From: Oceanidesulfovibrio indonesiensis
GTDB lineage: Bacteria; Desulfobacterota; Desulfovibrionia; Desulfovibrionales; Desulfovibrionaceae
Direction: 5' to 3'
Length of the DNA: 64,000 bases
Assembly: GCF_007625075.1 (NCBI RefSeq)
Contig: NZ_QMIE01000003.1
Span: 43,326-107,325, forward strand
In this document: positions 24,337 to 33,040 of the stretch, piece after piece
Layout: each line of letters begins with the position of its first letter
How positions within the stretch are numbered: position 1 is the stretch's first letter
Program-made: the position numbers and the translations under genes
Notes under the pieces: generated by a model
What the model saw: only the letters and a program-made list of their open reading frames with translations
Told to the model about the DNA's origin: nothing
Databases searched by the model: none

Positions 24337-25455
24337 TCAGATCATGCGGACCAGGCGGGGATTCTCATGAAAGCCTCGGCCGTCCTTGGCGAGGTCCACA
24401 TCTTCCACCTGAACGATGTCCGAGGTGGCGTGCATGGCCGGAAAAACGCCGCCTATGCCCATGGAGTCGAACAGACGGCCGTGCCGGCGCTCGCCCTCAA
24501 CGAAGGCCCGCACCTTCTCCACCTTGCCGAACCCGCTTGAGAGCACGATCTTCACATGCTCGTACCCGGCCTTGTCCAGGGCCTCCCGCGCGGCCTTGTT
24601 CATGCTCACTGTCACGCCAGATCCGCCCCAGTAGCCGTGGTAGATGTCCGTGTCCTTGTCTTCCGGATCGGCTCCCTGTCCGGGGTGCTCGCCCGGGGTG
24701 TCCAGCCGGATGCCGAACAGATCGTCCCCCAGGGCGCGCGCCGTTGCCAGGGCGTCGTCAATTTCCCTGTTGAACGTGTCCACCAGGGCGATGCGCGGCG
24801 AGTCCGGCTCGATATGTCGGTGGAAAGCCTGCGTGGCCTTGAGCGTGGCCTGCTCCCGGCCGTAGACGTGCGCGTACACGAGAACCAGCGCGTGGGGGAT
24901 GGTGCCCACGCCGTGCTCGAATCCGCCGGCCTGGGCGCCCACGTCCGTGGAGGCGCCGTCCCATCCCTCCTTCAGCACGGCCTCGCTGATGGCCGCGTCC
25001 GCATCGTACCGCCAGTGCCTCGCGCCGAAGTAGATGAGTTGCTTGTCCGGACACAGCTTGCGGATGGCCCGCGCGCGCTCGGCGACCTGCTTCAGGTCCA
25101 CCTCCCCGCCTCCGTTGGCGCGTGTGGTCTCGGCGGTGAGCACGCCGAGGTACATGGTTTCCAGCTCGATGAGGTCCTGCACGGGACCGCGGATGTGCAT
25201 GAGCGGTTCGGCGCTTTCGTACCGGGAGCCATCCGGCAGGGCATGCACGGATCCGCCCTTGGCCGCGAGGTCCGGCGCGTAGGTGTCGATGACGGCCACG
25301 GCCTCGTCAATGCCCCGCACGACGCCAGGGTCGCGGATGAACACCTCGTAGGAAACCATGGGGTTGAACCCGTCGCCCTCCAGGATGGTGCGCGAATGGA
25401 TGAAATATGTGTCGGTGTATGGTCTGTGGTCATTCGGAAAAGTGTATGCTGGCAT
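24337..25455 (-). CDS. pncB: Nicotinate phosphoribosyltransferase
   Basis: The 372-residue cytoplasmic enzyme condenses nicotinate with PRPP to give nicotinate mononucleotide. Family features are the start TDTYFIHSRTILE, FIRDPGVVRGIDEA, the YFGARHWRYDADAAISEA block, STDVGAQAGGFEHGVGTIPHAL, and ALVDTFNREIDDAL in the barrel. It is shorter than E. coli PncB but close to the archaeal/deltaproteobacterial form. AAAGG lies 9 bases before the ATG. It is co-transcribed with pncA, so the pair recycles nicotinamide into NAD. Confidence 0.9.
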   Translation of the reverse strand: MPAYTFPNDHRPYTDTYFIHSRTILEGDGFNPMVSYEVFIRDPGVVRGIDEAVAVIDTYAPDLAAKGGSVHALPDGSRYESAEPLMHIRGPVQDLIELETMYLGVLTAETTRANGGGEVDLKQVAERARAIRKLCPDKQLIYFGARHWRYDADAAISEAVLKEGWDGASTDVGAQAGGFEHGVGTIPHALVLVYAHVYGREQATLKATQAFHRHIEPDSPRIALVDTFNREIDDALATARALGDDLFGIRLDTPGEHPGQGADPEDKDTDIYHGYWGGSGVTVSMNKAAREALDKAGYEHVKIVLSSGFGKVEKVRAFVEGERRHGRLFDSMGIGGVFPAMHATSDIVQVEDVDLAKDGRGFHENPRLVRMI

Positions 25456-25515
25456 GATGCAATACCTTTCGTTGTCATGTGTTGTCGCGCCGGCATCTAC
25501 CCCGGTTCTTTCATG

Positions 25516-26184
25516 TCATTCGCCTGTGCCGGGCGGCCGCTGCGCCGTGTCTGTCAGATCGGCCACGTGCGCAACCTCTGCCCCGGCGTCGTACACCTCG
25601 GTTCCGCGCTCAAGCAAAGGACACTGGAGTATGGCGGCAATCCGCGAGCCCACCGCGGCAGCTTCTTTTGTATCACGAAATCCATGTTCAGTCCCGCCAA
25701 GTACGAACACGGTGCCGGACATCGTCGCTTCGCGTTGCGTGCTTTCAGGGTCGGATTCACCGTTGCCCACGGACAAAAGCAATACATGGCCCCGCCCCGA
25801 CGGTCTGGCCGCCATGGAGACCCCTCTGACCTGGGCAATGCTGTACGCTCGCCTCGCATTGCCGCCCAGAGTCCGCCTTTCCAGCTGAACGGCCCGGCCC
25901 GGATTGTCCGAGGAAATCACGAGTTTGCGCATGGAGAACAACGCCGCGGCGGCAAAGGCCAGCATGAACGCGGCAGCCCCCAGACCCGGCACGGCCAGCC
26001 ATGCCGGGAGGTCCCGGCCGCTCTGGAACAGCATGAGGGAAGTCAGCGCCAGAGCTATGCCTCCGCACGCCAGGAGAATCGCCCAACCGCTTCGGCGCTG
26101 CATGAAGACAAGCCGGTGCCCGCCTTCCTCGGCAAGCCGCATGGCCGGCCGTTGCACCGCGCGTTGCGAATCGTGTTCGGGCAT
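25516..26184 (-). CDS. Hypothetical membrane protein with two helices
   Basis: The 222-residue protein starts at ATG 26184 (GGAG 8 bases upstream); longer starts add an unlikely leader. After about 30 residues come two closely spaced membrane helices (about SGWAILLACGGIALALTSLMLF and LAVPGLGAAAFMLAFAAAALF). A cytoplasmic beta-rich domain follows (LVISSDNPGRAVQLERRTLGGNARRAYSIAQVRGVSM), reminiscent of PH-like bacterial domains. The function is unknown. It follows the minus-strand GH65 gene after about 190 bases and precedes pncB. Confidence 0.65.
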   Translation of the reverse strand: MPEHDSQRAVQRPAMRLAEEGGHRLVFMQRRSGWAILLACGGIALALTSLMLFQSGRDLPAWLAVPGLGAAAFMLAFAAAALFSMRKLVISSDNPGRAVQLERRTLGGNARRAYSIAQVRGVSMAARPSGRGHVLLLSVGNGESDPESTQREATMSGTVFVLGGTEHGFRDTKEAAAVGSRIAAILQCPLLERGTEVYDAGAEVAHVADLTDTAQRPPGTGE

Positions 26185-26375
26185 GGTCGGAACTCCGGAT
26201 AAACGCACTTCCGGTCTATGGTGGAATACGCCATCAATATACAACAGCAGCAGCGCTCGGGAGCAATCTCGAACACCCGCGCATAGGCTGAGGATTTTCA
26301 GACAAACGCATCGAATCCCGGATGCGGAGTCGCCACGAGAGCGACGTCGCGCAATCCACAAGCAACAAAGGGGCG

Positions 26376-28799
26376 CTACTCCTCGCCATTCACCAGCGGC
26401 AGCGTGACCCGGGGATTGTCCTGCGAAAGATCGATCTCTTCATTGTCGTGGAAGAATGTCAGGGCTTCGCCGTCTTCCAGGTCGTAGGTCACATCGTCCC
26501 GATCCAGGACGATCCGCAGCCGGCAGCCGCGAATGGTCAGCGGCGCTTCGAAGCGCCGGAGCCGCGGCAGTTTGCGGGGAGAGAAGCGGATGCAGCCGTC
26601 GTCGTCCCGCAGGCCCAGCATGCCGCCTGTGAGCGCCATCCAGACCGCACCCATGGAGGCGACGTGCAGCCCGTCGTGCGCGTTGCCGGCCACGTCGCCC
26701 AGATCCATGAGCGTGGCGTACAGGAAGTACTCCCGGGCCTTCTCGCGCTCGCCCACCTCCATGGCCACGATGCCTTGTATGCCCACTGAAAGCGATGAAT
26801 CACCGGTGGTGCGCTGGTCGTAGTAGTCGAAGTTGCGCCGCTTTTCCTCCAGGGTGAAATTGTGGCTGAGAAGGTACATGGCGAGCACGGCGTCCGCCTG
26901 CTTGATGACCTTGTAGCGATAAATAACCAGCGGGTGGAAGTGCAGCAGCAGCGGGTATTTGTCCTGCGGCGTGTTTTCGAAATCCCACTCCTCCTTGTCC
27001 AGAAAGCTGTCGTCCTGCGGATGGATGCCCAGTTCCTCGTCGTAGGGAATGAACATGGCGTCGGCTGCGCGGAGCCATTCTTTTGGCTCGTCCTCGTTCA
27101 GACCCACGGCATACACGAGGGCCTTGTATTCTTCGGGTGCGGCCTCGCGCATGCCCGCCACGGACGCTGCAGCGAAACGCAGGTTCTCCCGCGCCATGAG
27201 GTTGGTGAAGAGGTTGTTGTCCACCACCGTGGTGTATTCGTCCGGCCCGGTCACGCTGTCTATGCAGAAGGCCCCGCCCTTGCGCCTGGAATAGAAGCCG
27301 AGGTCGGCCCAGAGCCGAGCCGTTTCCACGAGGACCTCCATGCCCTCTTCGAACAGGAACTCCATGTCCCCGGTCGCGGTGACGTACTTGCGCAAAGCGT
27401 AGGCGATGTCCGCATTGATGTGGTACTGCGCAGTGCCGGCCGCGTAGTAGGCGCTGGCCTCTTTGCCGTTGATGGTCCGCCACGGGAACATGGCTCCGCG
27501 CTGGCTCATCTCCTTGGCCCGGTATCGGGCCTGGTCCAGCATGCCGAAGCGGAACCGCAGCAGATTCTTGGCCAGACGCGGCTCCGTGTAGAGCAGAGCC
27601 GGCATCACGTATATCTCGCTGTCCCAGAAGTAGTGGCCTTCATAAGCCTGTCCGGTCAGCCCCTTGGCAGGCACGCCGCCGCCTTCGGCCCTGGCGGCGG
27701 CCTGGTGTATCTGAAACAGGTTGAAGCGGATGGCCTGCATGGTCTCGTCCGTGGAGTGCCTGGCCTCGCCCTCCTCCATGTCGATGCGGATGTCGCTGCA
27801 CTTCCAGAATTCGTCCAGGTGTTCGCGTTGCTCCTCCAGCAGCGACGCGGCGCCTTGCAGAATCCCGCGCTTCACGGTGCGCCGCCCCCGCAAAATGAGT
27901 TCTTCCGGCGACCGGCTGCGGGAGGAGTGATACGCGGCAATCTTCTCCAGCCGCACGGTCTGGCCCTCCTCAAGCCGTCCCGAGAAGTCCACCGTTCCCA
28001 GGCTCCCGCCTTCTACTTCGCGCCAGGAGGAATCCACAGCCAGCCGGGCCTCGCCGTGCAGGGAATGGTCCACCACGATGCCGAGCCCCATGCCGCTGCG
28101 CTCGGCCTTGAGCCCCAGCTCAAGACGAGTGCCCTCGTTTCTGGCGATGTCGGTCTGCGGCCTGAGGCCTGCCCCCTGGGCCTTTCGCGGATCATCCGTC
28201 ATGACGATGCCGGCGTACGACTCCGTTGCCTGGCCGTCTGATTGCTTGCCGCCGCCCGGGCGCAGCTCGGAGCTGAGCGCGATGGGCGCGCTGCCTTTCT
28301 CCATGGTCACCTCGTAGGAAACCAGGCCGAGGTGGCGCTGTGTGAGCGAAACCATGCGCGTGGATCGCACACGCACCAGCTTGCCGGCCGGCGTTTCCCA
28401 GAGCAGCTCGCGCTCCAGCACGCCGCGGCGCATGTCCAGCACGCGCTCGTACTTCTGGAGTACGGCCGTTGGCAGATACAGTGGTTCATCGTCCACGAAC
28501 AGCCGGATGGCCGGGAAGCCGTGAACGTTGCACATGGTCTGCCCGGTTTTGGCAAAGCCATGGGCCTCCTCCCCGTACACGATTGGCCAGGTCTCGTGAA
28601 AACCGTTGACGAACATGCCGCGCTCATGGGCGGGCTCGCCCTCGTCGCACCAGCCCCGCACGCCGATATATCCGTTGGATACGGCCATGATGGACTCCAT
28701 CATGCCGATGAGCGGGGGATGGAATCTGGACTCGACGATGCGCCAGGGGTTCACGGGGTAGATGTGACGCGGCGGGTCGACCCGGCGGCGGTGTATCAT
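26376..28799 (-). CDS. Glycoside hydrolase family 65 disaccharide phosphorylase
   Basis: The 807-residue protein has the GH65 three-part layout: an N-terminal beta-sandwich, a linker, and an (alpha/alpha)6 catalytic barrel. Recognisable blocks are FRFGMLDQARYRAKEMSQRGAMFPWRTINGKEAS, and DSVTGPDEYTTVVDNNLFTN, where the Glu is the catalytic acid. The C-terminal beta domain follows. GH65 enzymes use phosphate to split maltose, trehalose, kojibiose or related glucosides, releasing beta-glucose-1-phosphate; the exact sugar cannot be told. ATG 28799 has GGAGAG 7 bases upstream and is preferred over 28832. It is transcribed divergently from the CocE/NonD gene. Confidence 0.93.
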   Translation of the reverse strand: MIHRRRVDPPRHIYPVNPWRIVESRFHPPLIGMMESIMAVSNGYIGVRGWCDEGEPAHERGMFVNGFHETWPIVYGEEAHGFAKTGQTMCNVHGFPAIRLFVDDEPLYLPTAVLQKYERVLDMRRGVLERELLWETPAGKLVRVRSTRMVSLTQRHLGLVSYEVTMEKGSAPIALSSELRPGGGKQSDGQATESYAGIVMTDDPRKAQGAGLRPQTDIARNEGTRLELGLKAERSGMGLGIVVDHSLHGEARLAVDSSWREVEGGSLGTVDFSGRLEEGQTVRLEKIAAYHSSRSRSPEELILRGRRTVKRGILQGAASLLEEQREHLDEFWKCSDIRIDMEEGEARHSTDETMQAIRFNLFQIHQAAARAEGGGVPAKGLTGQAYEGHYFWDSEIYVMPALLYTEPRLAKNLLRFRFGMLDQARYRAKEMSQRGAMFPWRTINGKEASAYYAAGTAQYHINADIAYALRKYVTATGDMEFLFEEGMEVLVETARLWADLGFYSRRKGGAFCIDSVTGPDEYTTVVDNNLFTNLMARENLRFAAASVAGMREAAPEEYKALVYAVGLNEDEPKEWLRAADAMFIPYDEELGIHPQDDSFLDKEEWDFENTPQDKYPLLLHFHPLVIYRYKVIKQADAVLAMYLLSHNFTLEEKRRNFDYYDQRTTGDSSLSVGIQGIVAMEVGEREKAREYFLYATLMDLGDVAGNAHDGLHVASMGAVWMALTGGMLGLRDDDGCIRFSPRKLPRLRRFEAPLTIRGCRLRIVLDRDDVTYDLEDGEALTFFHDNEEIDLSQDNPRVTLPLVNGEE

Positions 28800-29008
28800 G
28801 AAACTCTCCGAAGACTTGTGGATTACGCTCAACAGTGTTTCAGGGACAGGTACAATCTAACGCAATTGGGAGATGCGGACAAACCGTGTTGTGCGCCGCC
28901 TGCGGCGTTGTGCGCTCCCCCCTCTCCATCGCCCATTGTCCTCCCGCAGCTTCCCTTGCTAGGCTGCCCTTTCTTATCCCGCTCACATCAACAGCGACAC
29001 AACCCATC

Positions 29009-31042
29009 ATGCACGCACATGTCAGAACAGAATTTCCGCGGCCGGTCCGCTGCATTCCCCATACATGGATCCCCATGCCGGACGGTGTGCGCCTCTCCGC
29101 GCGCATATGGCTGCCGGAGGACGCCGGCGACGACCCAGTCCCAGCCATCCTGGAGTATATCCCCTACCGCAAAAACGACGCCACGGCGGTGCGCGACTCC
29201 ACCATGCACCCCTGGTTCGCCGGCCATGGCTACGCTGCCGTGCGGGTGGACATTCGCGGCAGTGGAGATTCCGAAGGCGTGTTGGAGGACGAATACCTGG
29301 AACGCGAACTCCTGGACGGCGAAGAGATCATCCGCTGGCTCGCCGCCCAGCCCTGGTGCACCGGCAAGGTGGGGATGATCGGCATCTCCTGGGGCGGGTT
29401 CAACGGCCTCATGCTCGCCGGCCGCAATGTGCCTGGGCTCGAAGCCGTCATAACCGCCTGCTCAACGGACGACCGCTACGCCGACGATGTTCACTCCATG
29501 GGCGGCTGCATGCTGTTGGACAACGTTTCCTGGGCTTCCACCATGTTCGGCTTCAACAGCCTTCCGCCGGACCCGGACGTGGTGGGCGACAGCTGGCGGG
29601 ACATGTGGAAGGGCCGGCTGGAAGGCAGCGGTCTGTGGCTGGACAAATGGATGCGCCACCAACATCGAGACGATTACTGGAAACACGGTTCCGTGTGCGA
29701 GGATATCGGCAAGCTCAGCTGCCCTGTCATGGCTGTGTCCGGCTGGGCGGACGGTTATTCCAACACTGTATTTCGGCTTCTGGAGACACTGCCCGGCCCA
29801 AGGCTCGGTCTCGTCGGCCCGTGGAGCCACACCTACCCGCACCTGGGCAGACCCGGCCCGGCGATCGGCTTCCTGCAGGAGGCGCTGCGCTTCTGGGACA
29901 AGTGGCTCAAAGGCATCGAGACCGGCATCATGAACGAGCCCATGCTGCGCGCCTGGATGCAGGACCCGGCCGAACCGAGCCCGGCTTACGACCTGCGTTC
30001 CGGCCACTGGGTGGGGGAAAACAGCTGGCCCTCCCCGCGCATCGGAAAGCACACCTGGGTGTTGGATCAGGCACGACTCGTGCCGGAAAACCGGGCCGGG
30101 AACATCGACCCCGGGACCTTCACGGTGCAGTCCCCGCTCTCTGTCGGCATGTTCGGAGGCAAGTGGTGCTCCTATTCCGCCACGCCGGACCTGCCTTTTG
30201 ACCAGCGATTCGAGGACGGCGGCGCCCTCGTTTTCGACAGCGACCCGCTGTGCGAGGACATGCAGATACTCGGCGCACCCGTTGCCGAGCTGACCCTGTC
30301 CGCGGATCGTCCAGTGGCCATGGTGGCCGTGCGCCTTTCGGCCATTTCAGAGAACGGCGGCGTCACCAGGATAACCTACGGCCTGCTCAACCTCACCCAC
30401 CGGAACAGCCACGAGCACCCCGAGCCGCTGGAGCCCGGCACGCCATACACCGTGCGCATCGCCATGAACGAGGCCGGGCAGACCTTCCGCGCCGGCCAAC
30501 GGCTGCGTCTCGCCGTTTCCAGTTCGTACTGGCCTCTGGCCTGGCCCGCGCCGGAGGATGCAAGGCTGACCCTGCACGCTGCGTCCAGTTCCCTGACGCT
30601 GCCGGTCCGTCCGCCGGAGCCGAATATGGACGCCGCCATCGTCTTCCAGCCCGCCGAGAGCGCCTTGCCCGCGGCGCAGGAAACAGTCCGGCCGCCGCGC
30701 ATGCGCTGGAACGTCAATCACGACTTCGGATCGCTCGAAAACGTGGTCGAGGTGATCGAGGACAACGGCGTGGTCCGCTTCGAGGACACCGGCCTCTGCA
30801 TGGGGTACGGCCAGAGCGAGTGGTACCGCTTCACAGCGAACGACTATGGCACGGTCACAGCCGAGACCGCCACTGACTGGCTCCTGGAGCGCGACAGCTG
30901 GCGGGTGCGCACCCAAACGCACACCCTGGTCACCGTCACGTCCGAGGAATTCCGCATCCGCGCCGAGTTGGACGCCTGGGAAGATAAAACTCGCGTGTTT
31001 TCCCGCAGCTGGGACACGCGCGTACGGAGGGATTGTCTCTGA
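29009..31042 (+). CDS. CocE/NonD family alpha/beta hydrolase
   Basis: The 677-residue protein has an N-terminal alpha/beta-hydrolase with nucleophile Ser in GMIGISWGGFNG, oxyanion region EYIPYRKND, and the acid/His pair around SGWADGYSNT and GPWSHTYP. A C-terminal jelly-roll (X-Pro dipeptidyl-peptidase C domain) starts near AELTLSADRPVAMVAVRLSAI. The family includes cocaine esterase, X-Pro dipeptidyl peptidases and glutaryl-7-ACA acylases. ATG 29009 is chosen because homology begins there; no ribosome site is visible. There is no signal peptide, so it is probably cytoplasmic. The substrate is unknown. Confidence 0.88.
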   Translation: MHAHVRTEFPRPVRCIPHTWIPMPDGVRLSARIWLPEDAGDDPVPAILEYIPYRKNDATAVRDSTMHPWFAGHGYAAVRVDIRGSGDSEGVLEDEYLERELLDGEEIIRWLAAQPWCTGKVGMIGISWGGFNGLMLAGRNVPGLEAVITACSTDDRYADDVHSMGGCMLLDNVSWASTMFGFNSLPPDPDVVGDSWRDMWKGRLEGSGLWLDKWMRHQHRDDYWKHGSVCEDIGKLSCPVMAVSGWADGYSNTVFRLLETLPGPRLGLVGPWSHTYPHLGRPGPAIGFLQEALRFWDKWLKGIETGIMNEPMLRAWMQDPAEPSPAYDLRSGHWVGENSWPSPRIGKHTWVLDQARLVPENRAGNIDPGTFTVQSPLSVGMFGGKWCSYSATPDLPFDQRFEDGGALVFDSDPLCEDMQILGAPVAELTLSADRPVAMVAVRLSAISENGGVTRITYGLLNLTHRNSHEHPEPLEPGTPYTVRIAMNEAGQTFRAGQRLRLAVSSSYWPLAWPAPEDARLTLHAASSSLTLPVRPPEPNMDAAIVFQPAESALPAAQETVRPPRMRWNVNHDFGSLENVVEVIEDNGVVRFEDTGLCMGYGQSEWYRFTANDYGTVTAETATDWLLERDSWRVRTQTHTLVTVTSEEFRIRAELDAWEDKTRVFSRSWDTRVRRDCL

Positions 31043-31066
31043 TACGGAACGCCGCGCCGCGCGGGG

Positions 31067-32272
31067 CTACATGAGATACGCGGCCGGGTCGATGTTGTAG
31101 CGCTTGGGGTTGAGGCACTCGATGATCTCGAGCACATGGGAGCTGTCACCGCGGTTCTCCGCCAGATCGACCTGCCGCGGGGTGCAGGGCCGTTGCATGT
31201 AGTCCAGCACCACGATGACCTGCGGATACAACGGTACCGAGATGTTGGAGCCCGAGACAACCGCGTACTCACGCGAGGAAAGTCGAACGAAGCTGCCCAC
31301 CGGATAGATGCCCATGGACTTGATGAACCGTTCCACGTAGCCGGTGTGGAAATCCTCACCGCGCATGGTGTACATCAGGGACAGCGCCTTGTACGGCAGC
31401 ATGCCTTTCTTGTAGACCCGCTCGCTGGTGAGGGCGTCGTAAACGTCGGCCACTGCGATGATGCGCGCCAGCACGGAGACTTCGTCGCCAGACGCCGCGT
31501 CCGGATACCCCCTGCCGTTGTGTTTCTCGTGATGCTGGAGCACGCCGAGCAACACGTCCTCGCCTGCGCCGCCTTGCTGAGCGAGAAGCTCGAAGCCCTT
31601 CTGCGGATGGGACTTCATGATCTCGAACTCTTCTTCGGTGAGCTTGCCGGGTTTGTTGAGTATGGCTTCCGGGATTTTCGCCTTGCCCAGGTCGTGGAAA
31701 ATGCCGGCCGATCCCAGGGCGCGCAGCATCTTGTGGGAGAGGCCCAGATTTTTGCCGAAAGCCACGGCAAGCACGGCGACATTTATGGAATGGGTGTAGG
31801 AATATTCGTCGAAGTCGCGCAGCTTTGTCAGGCTGACGATGGCGTCATCATTGCGCATCACGCTGTCGATGACCGATTCCACGAGCTTCTCGGACTTGGA
31901 GTAGTCCACGAGATAGCCCATGCGCGCGCCGTGGAGGAACTCCCGGGCGAACTGCAAAGAGTCCGTGTACAGCCTGCGCGCCCGGCCCATTTCCTCTTTG
32001 AAGCTGACCTTCCTGGAGGGAATACGGGCGAGGTCGTCGGCGTCCTGGAGCAGCGACTCCTCCAGGGGCTCCTCGTCCTCCAGCCCGGCATAGCTGCCCC
32101 TGGAGGGATCGACAAATATCTCCTCGAATCCCTCGGCAAGGATCGCGTCTATTCGCTCCTGAGACTCAATCTCGCCTTCCTCCTGATAGAGGTAGGGATA
32201 ATCCATCCAGGAAAGACCGGCATCCACAACGAACATGCCGACGCGGAGTTGCGTGGCCGGAATCTTTTTCAT
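31067..32272 (-). CDS. HD-GYP c-di-GMP phosphodiesterase
   Basis: The 401-residue protein has an N-terminal DUF3391-like region (MKKIPATQLRVGMFVVD) and an HD-GYP domain at about 150-330. H161, the HD pair at 193-194 (FHDLGKAKIP), H222, and the HHEKHNGRGYP motif (247-257) are all present, so it should be active. The C-terminal segment (FVRLSSREYAVVSG) is the usual tail of this type. A GAGGGGG ribosome site precedes the ATG. It would break down c-di-GMP and counter the GGDEF-EAL protein encoded at 60106. Confidence 0.95.
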   Translation of the reverse strand: MKKIPATQLRVGMFVVDAGLSWMDYPYLYQEEGEIESQERIDAILAEGFEEIFVDPSRGSYAGLEDEEPLEESLLQDADDLARIPSRKVSFKEEMGRARRLYTDSLQFAREFLHGARMGYLVDYSKSEKLVESVIDSVMRNDDAIVSLTKLRDFDEYSYTHSINVAVLAVAFGKNLGLSHKMLRALGSAGIFHDLGKAKIPEAILNKPGKLTEEEFEIMKSHPQKGFELLAQQGGAGEDVLLGVLQHHEKHNGRGYPDAASGDEVSVLARIIAVADVYDALTSERVYKKGMLPYKALSLMYTMRGEDFHTGYVERFIKSMGIYPVGSFVRLSSREYAVVSGSNISVPLYPQVIVVLDYMQRPCTPRQVDLAENRGDSSHVLEIIECLNPKRYNIDPAAYLM

Positions 32273-32507
32273 GCCCCCTCGTTCCCTCTGCCCGCTTGAG
32301 GAAGGAATCGGGCAGAGGCCGATAATGCATAACCTTACACATCGGGGTCAAGTGCTCACTGCTGCGGGAAACGCACTCCGCATTTGTACGGATGGCACAC
32401 ATGGGAAGGAAGGCAAAAACGCCAGCCCGGAAATGAACGGAGCTTTGGTGAAGAAACCGCGGCGCCGCCTGAAATGAAGAGGGGTCTGTTGAGCAGAATG
32501 GGCCGGC

Positions 32508-32924
32508 TCAGGCGTTGGCAGGAGAGTCGCCGTTGTTGCCCGATCGGGGTCGTGCATCCGGCAGAATGCGACGCACGCTATTGAGGAGTTTGTTGATATC
32601 GATGGGTTTCGCCAGGGCGTCGGCCACTTCCAGCGGTTGCGCTAGCTCCAGGACGGTCTGCGCATCGAAATTCTCGCCGCCGGTAATGGCGATAATCCGG
32701 CCCGCGCCGATGCGTTTGGCCAGCTCGCTCATCACGGAAAGGCCCCCGCGTTTGGGCAGGAACACATCCACGATGCAGATGTCCGGCCTGTGCTCGTCGG
32801 CCACGCGCAGGGCTTCTTCGCCATCTGAGGCCTCGATCACGTCGAGCCCTTCCGATTCGAGCACCTTGCGGAGCATCTCCCGGATCATCAGGGCGTCGTC
32901 GATGACAAGAACGGTCTGTTTCAC
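32508..32924 (-). CDS. Single-domain response regulator
   Basis: The 138-residue receiver has the acidic pair in VLVIDDALMIREML, phospho-acceptor Asp in ICIVDVFLPKRGG, ITGG, and the conserved Lys in ALAKPIDINKLL. There is no output domain. A GTG at 32924 is taken as start (GGTGA upstream, and the domain begins there), but ATG 32972 is possible. It lies 116 bases downstream of the large hybrid kinase on the same strand and may receive phosphate from its HPt domain. Confidence 0.88.
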   Translation of the reverse strand: MKQTVLVIDDALMIREMLRKVLESEGLDVIEASDGEEALRVADEHRPDICIVDVFLPKRGGLSVMSELAKRIGAGRIIAITGGENFDAQTVLELAQPLEVADALAKPIDINKLLNSVRRILPDARPRSGNNGDSPANA

Positions 32925-33040
32925 GGCATTATCACCAATTGGAGTCCGCCTACTTCCATCTGTTGCACGCATGGAGAACGTTAGAACCATAGCTTTTATT
33001 CCTGAACCAGCATCTTTTGTCGAGGGTCTCTGTCAATTTT